Origin: Roseomonas alba
Lineage (GTDB): Bacteria; Pseudomonadota; Alphaproteobacteria; Acetobacterales; Acetobacteraceae
Direction: 5' to 3'
Assembly: GCF_019430885.1 (NCBI RefSeq)
Contig: NZ_JAHYBZ010000005.1
Location: 1 to 64,000, forward strand
Length of the DNA stretch: 64,000 nucleotides
Each line of letters starts with the position of its first letter. Positions within the stretch are counted from its first letter, which is position 1. The position numbers were made by a program, and so were the translations under genes. Shown here piece after piece: positions 35,795 through 43,509 of this stretch. The notes beneath the pieces are model-generated. The model saw only the letters and a program-made list of their open reading frames with translations, did not search any database and was not told the DNA's origin.

Positions 35795-37714
35795 ATGGCC
35801 CGCGGCCCCTCGCTTCGCATCCTGCTGAACCTCGCCCTCGACAGCCTGCTGGCGCTGGCTGCGCTACCGGCGGCGATCTGGGCGGCCGCGCCCGGCGCCT
35901 GGCCGCCGGCGGGCTGGTGGGGCTGGGCGCTGCCCGGCGCGGCGCTGACCCTCGCGGCCGCCGGCGCGCCACTGCGCCTGGCGCAGCAATACTGGCGCTT
36001 CGCCGGCCCGCGCGACCTCATGGCCGTGGCCGGCGCGGCGTTGGGCGCGGCGCTGATCTTCTCGGTTGCGCTGCGGCTCGCCGGCGCCTGGTCGCCGCCC
36101 AACGAGGCATTTCCGCTGATCCATGCCGCCGCCCTGGGCCTGCTGCTGTCGGGCGCGCGGGTGGCGAGCCTGCTCCAGGCCTCCCGCCGGTCCGGCGAAT
36201 CCTCGCCGGATGCCCAGAATGTGATGCTGGTCGGCTCCCCGGAGGGCACGGACCTGTTCTTGCGGGCCCTGTCGCGCGACCGGCATGCGCATTACCGCGT
36301 CACCGGCATCCTCTCGCTGCGTGCTCGGCAGGCCGGGCGGCGCGTCCAGGGCCATCCGATCCTCGGCACGGTCGAGGAGATCGAAGGCGTGCTCGACACC
36401 CTGCGTGCCGAGGGCCGGCTGCCGGGGGCGATCGTGCTGGCTTCCGGCCTGCCTGGCCCGGCGCTGGAGGCGCTGCTCGACGCCGCCGACCGTCAGGGCG
36501 TCCCGGTGCGCCGGGCTCCGGCGCCGACGACCCTCGCCCCGGCGGGGGATGCCGTCGGCCGACGGATGGAACTTCGCCCGGTCTCGATCGAGGATCTGCT
36601 CGACCGCCCGCAGGTGCCGCTCGACCGGGAGGGCATGGCCCGGCTGGTGCAGGGCCGCCGGGTGCTGGTCACCGGCGCGGGCGGGACGATCGGCGGGGAA
36701 CTGGCGCGGCAGGTCGCGGCGCTGGGCCCGGCCACGCTCACGTTGCTCGATCACGGCGAGTATGTGCTCTACGAGATTGACCTCGAATTGCGGGAGAAGC
36801 ACCCGGAGGTGTCGCGCCGCGCCGTGCTCGCCGATGTGCGCGACGAGCCGCGCATCCGCCGGCTCTTCGAGGAAATCCGCCCCGAGCTGGTCTTTCATGC
36901 CGCCGCGCTGAAGCACGTCCCGATGGTCGAGAACGACCCGCTCGAAGGCCTGCTCACCAATGCGCTCGGCACCCGCATCGTCGCCGATGCGGCACGGGCG
37001 GTGGGCACCACGGCGATGGTGTTCATCTCGACCGACAAGGCGGTGAACCCGACCTCGGTAATGGGGGCATCGAAGCGCCTCGCCGAGATGTACTGCCAGG
37101 CCTTCGACCGCGAAGCGCGCGTCGCGCATGCGGGCATGCGCTGCATCACCGTGCGCTTCGGCAATGTGCTGGGGTCAACCGGATCGGTCGTGCCGCTGTT
37201 CCGCCGCCAGCTCGAACGCGGCGGGCCGCTGACCGTGACCCATCCCGACATGCGCCGCTACTTCATGACGGTGCGGGAGGCGGTGGGGCTGGTGCTCCAG
37301 GCCAGCGTCGTCGGCACCACGGACCCCGAGAACATGCCGCCGGAACTCGCCGATGGCGGCATCTTCGTCCTCGACATGGGCGAGCCGGTGAAGATCGTCG
37401 ATCTCGCCCGGCGCATGATCCGCCTGGCTGGCCTGCGCCCGGACGAGGATGTCGAGATCCGCTTCACCGGCCTGCGGCCCGGCGAGAAGCTGTTCGAGGA
37501 ACTGTTCCACGGCAAGGAAGCGCCGCGCCCGACCGAGTATCCGGGCCTGCTGGTGGCGACGCCGCGCACCGCGGATGCGGCGCTGGTCGGCCGCGCCATC
37601 GACGAGATCGCCGGCGCCGCCCGCGGCGGCAATCCCCGCGCGGCCCTGGCGCAGCTCGGCCGGCTGGTGCCGGAATTCGAGCACGCGCCGGACGGGACCG
37701 TCGCGACGCGTTAG
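35795..37714 (+). CDS. Membrane UDP-sugar 4,6-dehydratase (WbpM/PglF/CapD family)
   Basis: 639 residues, typical of the long form. Four N-terminal membrane segments (residues 5-130) are followed by a Rossmann-like domain and then the catalytic extended SDR. The NAD-binding loop is TGAGGTIGGE (about residues 289-298). The catalytic region is FISTDKAVNPTSVMGASKR, where Met replaces the usual Tyr of the YxxxK motif, as known for WbpM. It converts UDP-GlcNAc to the 4-keto-6-deoxy sugar for surface polysaccharide or glycoprotein. No other sugar genes adjoin it. Confidence 0.88.
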   Translation: MARGPSLRILLNLALDSLLALAALPAAIWAAAPGAWPPAGWWGWALPGAALTLAAAGAPLRLAQQYWRFAGPRDLMAVAGAALGAALIFSVALRLAGAWSPPNEAFPLIHAAALGLLLSGARVASLLQASRRSGESSPDAQNVMLVGSPEGTDLFLRALSRDRHAHYRVTGILSLRARQAGRRVQGHPILGTVEEIEGVLDTLRAEGRLPGAIVLASGLPGPALEALLDAADRQGVPVRRAPAPTTLAPAGDAVGRRMELRPVSIEDLLDRPQVPLDREGMARLVQGRRVLVTGAGGTIGGELARQVAALGPATLTLLDHGEYVLYEIDLELREKHPEVSRRAVLADVRDEPRIRRLFEEIRPELVFHAAALKHVPMVENDPLEGLLTNALGTRIVADAARAVGTTAMVFISTDKAVNPTSVMGASKRLAEMYCQAFDREARVAHAGMRCITVRFGNVLGSTGSVVPLFRRQLERGGPLTVTHPDMRRYFMTVREAVGLVLQASVVGTTDPENMPPELADGGIFVLDMGEPVKIVDLARRMIRLAGLRPDEDVEIRFTGLRPGEKLFEELFHGKEAPRPTEYPGLLVATPRTADAALVGRAIDEIAGAARGGNPRAALAQLGRLVPEFEHAPDGTVATR

Positions 37715-37820
37715 AGCGTGATGACCTTAGGTGCGCATGCACCGAAGGTCTGAATCACGCGATCAAACAAAAGGTTTGAGTGTGATTGGTGAACGGATGT
37801 GAACCGATCAGGCTCTAACG
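37709..37820. repeat. 112-bp palindromic repeat overlapping a stop codon
   Basis: The ends are CGTTAGAGC (37709-37717) and GCTCTAACG (37812-37820), perfect 9-bp inverted arms. Inside is a nested hairpin: GCGTGAT (37716-37722) with ATCACGC (37754-37760), and GACCTT with AAGGTC around GGTGC/GCACC. The TAG stop of the upstream dehydratase is part of the left arm. A similar palindrome style is common between genes in alphaproteobacteria. Confidence 0.8.
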
Positions 37821-37830
37821 GCGCCTGCGT

Positions 37831-38124
37831 TCAGCGCGGCCCCATCGGCCGCCCGCCAGGCGGCAGCCATAAATTCACCGGCGGCGGGTTCGACGGCGTC
37901 TGCGTGATCGTGGGGTCGGGCGGGCACATCGGTCGCATCACCCCGCAATCCCAGGCGAAACGGTCGGGCCGGCCGGTCAACTGGCCACCGCGTTCGAACC
38001 GGCACTCGCACAGCTTGCCGGCCATGCAGGCGGTCTGGCCCTCGATCTCGGCCGTGCAGGACGGCGGTGCCTGGGCCAGGACGGGCAGGGGCAACAGAAC
38101 GAGCAGGGCAAGGATCCGGCGCAT
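37831..38124 (-). CDS. Small secreted Cys-rich protein, unknown
   Basis: 97 residues. Signal peptide of about 17 residues (MRRILALLVLLPLPVLA), then a mature domain with six Cys: SCTAEIEGQTACMAGKLCECRF, DCGVMRPMC. It ends in a Pro-rich tail. The spacing suggests disulfides in the periplasm. I know no function. It follows the gp5-like gene by 53 bp on the same strand. Confidence 0.65.
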   Translation of the reverse strand: MRRILALLVLLPLPVLAQAPPSCTAEIEGQTACMAGKLCECRFERGGQLTGRPDRFAWDCGVMRPMCPPDPTITQTPSNPPPVNLWLPPGGRPMGPR

Positions 38125-38177
38125 GGCCGCAGCCTGCGCCCGGGAGCCTTGCGAAAGCCTTGCCGCCCGGTGGCGTG

Positions 38178-38417
38178 CTATTCCGGCCGTGTGCCGATAA
38201 CGACGGGGCGGCTCGGGTCGCCGGCCTCGAACATTACCCAGACGGATTCGCCCACCGAGGGCGGCGCCGCGGCCGGCATGCCCAAGGCCCGACAGGGCTG
38301 CGCCCAGGCGCCCTCCCCGTCGGCCGACATCGCCGGCACCACCACCTGCAGGCGCCCCAGCGCCTGGGGGTCGAGGTTGTTGATGCAGATGCCGCGGAAG
38401 ATGCCGAAATAGTGCAT
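38178..38417 (-). CDS. Orphan gp5/baseplate-V type OB-fold protein
   Basis: 79 residues. It begins HYFGIFRGICINNLDPQALG and continues RLQVVVPAM, WAQPCRAL and SVWVMFEAGDPSRPVVIGT. This order is the hallmark of the OB-fold that opens phage baseplate protein V and the spike proteins of contractile injection systems. The downstream needle or PAAR parts are absent; the protein stops right after the OB-fold. The ATG at 38417 has a strong GGAGG site. No tail or baseplate genes adjoin it. It may be a cargo adaptor, a relic or a repurposed domain. Confidence 0.75.
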   Translation of the reverse strand: MHYFGIFRGICINNLDPQALGRLQVVVPAMSADGEGAWAQPCRALGMPAAAPPSVGESVWVMFEAGDPSRPVVIGTRPE

Positions 38418-38777
38418 GGAAATGCCTCCAGCCTGCGCCCTGCCGCAGCATGGCACGGCTACCGCCGGCGCGCACCGCGACCCGGGACGCTTGACGCGCC
38501 GCGGCACAGACTGTCTATCTCGTCCTTGACTGGTATCAATGACCTGGCCTGCCGACACGGCGCCCGCCGGGTCCGTCAGCCGGGCCCTGGGGTGTCCTGC
38601 CCCCGCATCGCGGCATTCCCGCCTTGCCGGAGGACCCGGGCCACACCGACCAGACCTGACCCGCACGGCGGGGCACCGCGCCGACTCCGGCCGGCCGCCC
38701 CGCATGGCGGGCCATTCCGTAGCTATCCGCCCCGCGCGGTGCGCGCGCGTGCGGACCAACGCATGCGAGGCCTGCCC
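38418..38777. other. Divergent intergenic region with FNR-like site
   Basis: 360 bp between the gp5-like and unknown 399-residue genes, which read away from each other. It must hold both promoters. The only motif seen is TTGAC-TGGT-ATCAA at 38526. No repeat copy or supported gene is present. Confidence 0.4.
38526..38539 (+). promoter_or_regulatory. Near-consensus FNR-like box
   Basis: TTGAC-TGGT-ATCAA differs from TTGAT-N4-ATCAA at one base. It lies 108 bp from the gp5-like start and 238 bp from the unknown-gene start. TTGAC could instead be a -35 element. Confidence 0.3.
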
Positions 38778-39977
38778 ATGCCGCTCGGAGATTCCGTCCC
38801 GGATCCGGACAGTACCGACTTCGTGCGGCTGGTGGGCCATGCGGCCTGGTCCAGCCGCATCGACACGCTGAATCGCCGGGCCCAGTCCGGCCCCATGTCC
38901 GGCCGCGCCGCGCAGCAGCGCCACGCGCTGGAATTCGCCCTGGCCCGCGCCGCCGACCCCAATGCCGGCGGCAGGATCGGGCCGGCCGAGCGCCGGATCC
39001 TCGCCTTGGCCCAGGATGCGGTGCGCCTGGCCGACAGCCTGCCCCCCGGCCCGCGCGCCCGGCTGCGCGCGCGGCTCGAGGAAGGGTTGACCGGCGAGGC
39101 CACGCTCGTGCCGCTGTGGCACCTGCTGCGCTGCGCCGCGCTGTATCGCGCCCGCGGCTTTACCGTGGACTTCGCCGGCCTGGCCGAGGACGCCCCCTTC
39201 GACCTGCGCATCACCGCCCGTGACGGCACCGTGGCCGAGATCGTCTGCGAGACCGTCTCGGCCGAGGAAGGCCGCCCGGTGCATCGCGGCGACTGGTATG
39301 CCCTGGTCGACCGCGTGCATCCCGGGCTCCAGACCTGGCTTGCCGCGCATCCGGGGCGCTACCTGCTGAAGGTGACGCTGCCCGAGGGCCTGTCCGGCCC
39401 TGACCAGGCGGCCGGGCTGCAATCGCGCATCATGGCGCTGCTCGCCGCGCAGAAGCGGCAGGACAGCAGCGCCGACGCGGTGCTGAAGCTCGATCCGCTG
39501 GTGCTGGCAGGCGCCCAGGCCGGCGGCGCCCTGCCGCAGCATCTGCGCGCGCAATTCGGGCCCGAGGCGCACCTCGCCGTCACCGGGGCGCCGGATGGCG
39601 GGTCGGTCTTCGTCATGGCCGCCCGCGCGGGGCGGGAGAACGCCGTGGCCGACGCCGTCACCGCGCGGATGCGCCTGGCCGCCGAGGCGCGGCTCACCGG
39701 CAGGGCGCCCGGGATCGTCTCGGTCTTCCTGGACGATCTGGACCGCGGCGAATGGCGTTCCCTGCGCGAGACATTGAAGTTGGAAGGCGCGGTGCGGCGC
39801 TTCCTGACCGAGTCGGTCGCGCGGCGGATGGTCGCGGCGGCGTGCGCCTCGCGGATGGAACTCTACGGCATGGCCCCGCCCGACGCGGCGCCGGATGGGG
39901 AACTGCGGTATCGCAACCCGGGCCATCCGGCCGGGAAGCTGGCGGCGCTGGCGGCGGCAGTGACGTCGGCCGATTGA
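38778..39977 (+). CDS. Conserved-looking protein of unknown function
   Basis: 399 residues, no signal peptide or membrane segment. The N-terminal half is helical and Arg/Ala-rich. A central alpha-beta segment reads FDLRITARDG, AEIVCETVSAEEGR and YLLKVTLPEG. A later part has VSVFLDDLDRGEWRSL and VRRFLTESVARRMV. The order acidic strand then EIxxE slightly resembles a PD-(D/E)xK core, but no Lys is in place, so nuclease activity is not claimed. ATG 38778 has GCGAGG 7 bp upstream. It is divergent from the gp5-like gene. Function unknown. Confidence 0.6.
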   Translation: MPLGDSVPDPDSTDFVRLVGHAAWSSRIDTLNRRAQSGPMSGRAAQQRHALEFALARAADPNAGGRIGPAERRILALAQDAVRLADSLPPGPRARLRARLEEGLTGEATLVPLWHLLRCAALYRARGFTVDFAGLAEDAPFDLRITARDGTVAEIVCETVSAEEGRPVHRGDWYALVDRVHPGLQTWLAAHPGRYLLKVTLPEGLSGPDQAAGLQSRIMALLAAQKRQDSSADAVLKLDPLVLAGAQAGGALPQHLRAQFGPEAHLAVTGAPDGGSVFVMAARAGRENAVADAVTARMRLAAEARLTGRAPGIVSVFLDDLDRGEWRSLRETLKLEGAVRRFLTESVARRMVAAACASRMELYGMAPPDAAPDGELRYRNPGHPAGKLAALAAAVTSAD

Positions 39978-40072
39978 CGGCGCGTCCCTCCGCGATCCCC
40001 GCCACGCGGCCAGGTCGCGGAGTCTGGACGATGCCAGGGGGCCCGATGGGCGGCCAGTGAGGCAGGAAGATT

Positions 40073-40300
40073 GGAGGGGCCCCGCCCCTCCAAGCCACCC
40101 CGCCAGGATGCTGGGCATCCTGGACCGCAGTCTACTGGTGCAGAGCGGAACGGACATGCCACGCGCGCCTGGTGCGCGGAGGCGCGTCCCGGCATTCTTC
40201 CTGCCTGGGATGCCCGACTCCACGTTGAGGTCTCGAAATGGCGCTGGGGCGTTGGGCGGCACGTGAACCACCGCTTCGCGCCGAAAGGGCAGGGCACCTC
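40073..40300. repeat. Intergenic repeat, copy 7 (left end clear, right end eroded)
   Basis: GGAGGGGC-CCC-GCCCCTCC (40073-40091) is followed by CCACCCCGCCA and an extra hairpin, GGATGC-TGG-GCATCC (40106-40120). The right part, near 40220-40300, only weakly resembles the other ends. It is in the 374-bp gap between the 399-residue protein and the HD-like gene; no gene is supported in that gap. Confidence 0.5.
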
Positions 40301-40351
40301 TCGATTACCCCCCGCAGCCGGCGGCAATATGCGGGCCCGGCGTCACCCGTC

Positions 40352-40939
40352 CTATGCGGCCTCGGCCTGCAGGATCGCGCTCTCGATGTTGCGGCGGGCC
40401 CGCTTCTCGCGTTCGAGAAAGAAGCGATCGGTGAGGTAGATACGGTCCTTCCAGAGCAGCATCCGCAGCGCCGCACAGCGCGCGCTGTGATAGCGATCCG
40501 CCGGCAGATGGACGAATTCCTCGCGAAGGGCCGCTTCATGCGCCGCGAAGCGCCGCGCATCGCTGCCCAGGACCGCGTGATCAAAATCGAGAAGCAAGGC
40601 CGTGTCGCCGCGCAGGGAAGCGTCGTCGGTCTCGGGAATCTCGCCGCACGCGACCGCCTGGATCAGCGCCTCGGCCCGATCCAATACGGCGGCAGGCATG
40701 TCTGCACGGACGAATTCACGCATCAGTGCGGCGCTGCGGGCCGGCGCATCGACGGTTCGCGGATCATGCACCGCCTTGTGGAAGAGGATGGCGAGAATGA
40801 AGGCCGATCGACCCGCGATGCCGTTCACGACCTCTTCAGCCATCTGGAGCAATTCGCCGACCCGCTCCCAGGTGTGGACCGTCCGATGCGGTTCCGCATA
40901 TCGCCGCTCGAGGTCCGCGAGTGCAGCGGTCGTCAGCAC
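40352..40939 (-). CDS. HD-superfamily-like protein with lost metal ligands
   Basis: 195 residues resembling the COG4339 predicted metal-dependent phosphohydrolases: LERRYAEPHRTVHTWERVGELL, AFILAILFHKAVHDPR, SAALMREFVRAD. In active relatives the first block is YHNxxH and the second FHDAVYD. Here the second His is Arg (WERV) and the HD aspartate is Lys (FHKAV). That removes two expected ligands, so it may be a pseudo-enzyme or use other residues. GTG 40939 has GGGAGG upstream; a longer ATG frame to 41146 is less likely. No partner gene adjoins it. Confidence 0.65.
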   Translation of the reverse strand: MLTTAALADLERRYAEPHRTVHTWERVGELLQMAEEVVNGIAGRSAFILAILFHKAVHDPRTVDAPARSAALMREFVRADMPAAVLDRAEALIQAVACGEIPETDDASLRGDTALLLDFDHAVLGSDARRFAAHEAALREEFVHLPADRYHSARCAALRMLLWKDRIYLTDRFFLEREKRARRNIESAILQAEAA

Positions 40940-41233
40940 GGGAGCCTCCCGGTCAGCGGCGCTCGGCCATCGTCCCGTCTCTCCTCGAACGGACGGATCT
41001 GTTGGGTCATGATCATCACGCAGGTGTAGTCCCTGCGGAACGGAATTGTCATCGACGCTGCGGCCTGCGCGGGCCGGCACATTTCGCCTGACGCAAGCCG
41101 GCGCTGTCGCCGACAACCGGTTCTCACCGGAGCCCCACCCCGGCACGGCCGCCTCCTCGTCACGCTGACGGCGCCCTGTCGGGGGGCCGCGCCTGCTCCT
41201 TGGCCGACGGGCGCGCGGCGACTTGATCGGACT

Positions 41234-42214
41234 TCAGTCGAGATGCACGTTCGCGCTGCGGATGATCTGTTCCCAGCGCGTGCTCTGGTCCGCCAGGAAA
41301 CTGCCGAGTTCCGGCCCCGAGATCGGCATAGGCCGGGCCGAGACGGCTTCGAGCCGCGCCGCGAACGCCGGGTCGTTCACCGAGGCGACGCAGGCCTCCC
41401 GCAGGCGGTCGGCGATCGGCGCCGGGATCTTGCCCGCGGCGACCATGATGAACCAGGACGGCACGTCGAAATCGGTGATGCCGAAGCTGCGGAAGGTCGG
41501 CACGCCCGGCAGCAGCGGCGTCGGTTCCGGCAGGCCGACAGCAAGCGCGCGGAGTTGCCCGTCGCGCACCAGGGCCAGGCTGTTCGGCACCAGATCGACC
41601 ATGAGCTGCACCTCCCCCTGCACGAGGGCGGTGACGGCCGGCGCGGCGCCGCGATAGGGCACATGCACCATGTCGCCGCCGGCGCGCTCGGCAAAGAGAT
41701 GCGTCGCGAGATGCATCCCGCCCCCGGTGCCGGAGGAGCCGTAGTTGATCTTGCCCGGATTGGCGCGCGCATAAGCGATGAGCTCGTTCACGTCGCGCAC
41801 CGGCAGCCGCGGCGTGACGACCAGCACATAGGCGACGGCCGCGACGGTGGTCAGCGGCGTGAAGTCGCGATCGGGGTCGTAGCCGGGATTGGCGTAGAGA
41901 TACTTGTTGAAGATCTGCGTCGGCTGGGTGCCGAGCATCAGCGTGTAGCCGTCACCCGGCTGCTTCGCGACGTATTCCGCGGCGACCTTGCCGCCGGCGC
42001 CGCCGCGATTCTCCACCACGACAGGCTGGCCGAGCCGCGTGGTGAGCTGTTCGGCCATCAGGCGCCCGAGCAAGTCCGACGCACCGCCCGGGGGGAAAGG
42101 CACGACCAGGCGCAGCGGTCGGTCGGGCCAGGTTCCCTGCGCGGCGGCGAGGCCCGGCACGGCCAGCGGCGCCGCCAATGCGGTGCGGATCAGACTGCGT
42201 CGCGTTGCCACCAT
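41234..42214 (-). CDS. Tripartite tricarboxylate transporter (Bug family) substrate-binding protein
   Basis: 326 residues. A Tat-like signal with twin Arg (TRRSLIRTALAAP) and cleavage near AAAQG leads into WPDRPLRLVVPFPPGGASDLLGRLMAEQL, the Bug/TctC signature, and GGAGGKVAAEYVAKQ. Such receptors bind carboxylates or aromatic acids in the periplasm; many are orphans without TctAB, as here. It follows the LLM monooxygenase gene by 33 bp, so the pair probably serves uptake and oxidation of one compound, controlled by the divergent LysR gene. Confidence 0.9.
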   Translation of the reverse strand: MVATRRSLIRTALAAPLAVPGLAAAQGTWPDRPLRLVVPFPPGGASDLLGRLMAEQLTTRLGQPVVVENRGGAGGKVAAEYVAKQPGDGYTLMLGTQPTQIFNKYLYANPGYDPDRDFTPLTTVAAVAYVLVVTPRLPVRDVNELIAYARANPGKINYGSSGTGGGMHLATHLFAERAGGDMVHVPYRGAAPAVTALVQGEVQLMVDLVPNSLALVRDGQLRALAVGLPEPTPLLPGVPTFRSFGITDFDVPSWFIMVAAGKIPAPIADRLREACVASVNDPAFAARLEAVSARPMPISGPELGSFLADQSTRWEQIIRSANVHLD

Positions 42215-42247
42215 GCTCGGGGTCTCCTGGATCGGTGCGGGAAGGGG

Positions 42248-43315
42248 TCAGGCCGCGCGCGGCTGCTCGCCGCGGAGGGCGGCGAGGCGCGGCATCACAT
42301 GCTGCGCGAAGCGGCGCATCTCGGGCTCGAAGGGCTGGAACTGGGTCAGCAGCGTGTCGATGCCGGCGGCGTGGAACTGCGCGATGCGCTCGGCCACCTG
42401 GTCATAGCTGCCCACCGTGCCGCCCGAGGTGCCGCCATTAGTCCCGACGCTCTCGTAACGCGCCTGGGTCTTGCGCATCTGCACCGACGGGTCGGTGTTG
42501 GCGCGCACATAGGCCTTGATGTCCGCATCCTCCTTCGCGAGCGCGAGCAGGCGGCGGTATTCCTCCTGCGCCTCGGCTTCCGTCTCGCGCGCGATGACGA
42601 AGGTGGACAGGCCGAAGCGCACCGGCGGGCCCTGGCGCGGGCGGGCGCGGACATCGGCGATCAGCGCCTGCACGTTTTCGAGCGGCTGGCCGTTGATGAA
42701 CCAGACATCAGCGAGCGCCGCGGCCAGGTCGCGCGCCGGCGGGGATTCGCCACCCAGGTAGATGCGCGGCCGCGGCCGATGCAGCCCGGTGGGGCTCAGC
42801 ACGTAGTCCTTCACGGTGAAGTAGCGGCCTTCGTGGTTCACCGTCTCGCCGTGCATCAGGCGTTCGACGATGGACAGCCATTCGGTGCCGTAGGCGTAGC
42901 GTTCGTCATGCTCGCGGAACACCATGCCCGCATCCTCGATTTCCTTGCGGTTCCAGGCGTTGACGAGGTTGATGGCGAAGCGGCCGTTGCTGATCTCCTC
43001 GATCTGCGTGGCCATCTTGGCTAGCACGACCGGGTGGTAAAGCATGGGCTTGATGGCGGCGATGATCTCGATCCGCCGGGTTTCGGCGGCCAGCGCGGCG
43101 GACGCCGTCCAGGCTTCGAGCTGCCCGAGATCCGGGCGGTGCGGGTTCATGGTGTGCTGCGCAACCAGCACGCAGTCATAGCCGAGGGATTCCGCCTCGA
43201 CGATCAGGTTCCGGTTGCGCCGCCAGGACGCGTCATAGGGCTCCAGCGGATCGCGCAGCGCGGCGCGATTGCCATGCACCAGGGCCCAGATGCCGATGCG
43301 CAGGGGATGCGTCAT
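42248..43315 (-). CDS. LLM-class flavin-dependent monooxygenase (SsuD-like)
   Basis: 355 residues of the bacterial luciferase TIM barrel. Blocks include AESLGYDCVLVAQHT, IEIIAAIKPMLYHPVVLAKMATQIEE (the FMN site), GRFAINLVNAWNRKE and PRIYLGGESPPARDLAA. It is closest in style to alkanesulfonate or dimethyl-sulfone monooxygenases (SsuD/SfnG), which need an FMNH2-supplying reductase; none is nearby. The ATG at 43315 has AGAACCCCC upstream. Promoter shared with the divergent LysR gene; a palindrome at 43465 lies between. Confidence 0.87.
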   Translation of the reverse strand: MTHPLRIGIWALVHGNRAALRDPLEPYDASWRRNRNLIVEAESLGYDCVLVAQHTMNPHRPDLGQLEAWTASAALAAETRRIEIIAAIKPMLYHPVVLAKMATQIEEISNGRFAINLVNAWNRKEIEDAGMVFREHDERYAYGTEWLSIVERLMHGETVNHEGRYFTVKDYVLSPTGLHRPRPRIYLGGESPPARDLAAALADVWFINGQPLENVQALIADVRARPRQGPPVRFGLSTFVIARETEAEAQEEYRRLLALAKEDADIKAYVRANTDPSVQMRKTQARYESVGTNGGTSGGTVGSYDQVAERIAQFHAAGIDTLLTQFQPFEPEMRRFAQHVMPRLAALRGEQPRAA

Positions 43316-43464
43316 TGGGGGTTCTCCGTTCTTGATCGTGTGGCTGACCGACGGCGTTGCGTGCCGAATCAGGGATCTTTGTCCCCGGCGGCCCGGAATT
43401 CGTCCTTATCCGAGCATGGGCGTGGGGAATTGCCAGCCCTATCCTGTCCACGGTCCGGACTTCT

Positions 43465-43485
43465 GCGTTGCCGTTTTGGCAACGC
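43465..43485. promoter_or_regulatory. Palindromic operator candidate for the LysR regulator
   Basis: GCGTTGCC and GGCAACGC are perfect 8-bp inverted arms around GTTTT. The core TTGCC-N5-GGCAA fits the T-N11-A rule of LysR-type sites. It lies 24 bp upstream of the LysR gene and 149 bp upstream of the divergent monooxygenase gene, the normal place for a LysR recognition site. Confidence 0.6.
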
Positions 43486-43509
43486 TGCGGCCCGCCATGG
43501 AGACAATGC

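Noticed and set aside
26858..38417. Prophage or complete contractile injection system
   Set aside because: Only one sheath-type and one OB-fold protein are present, 10 kb apart, among ordinary metabolic genes. No tail, capsid or integrase genes were found.
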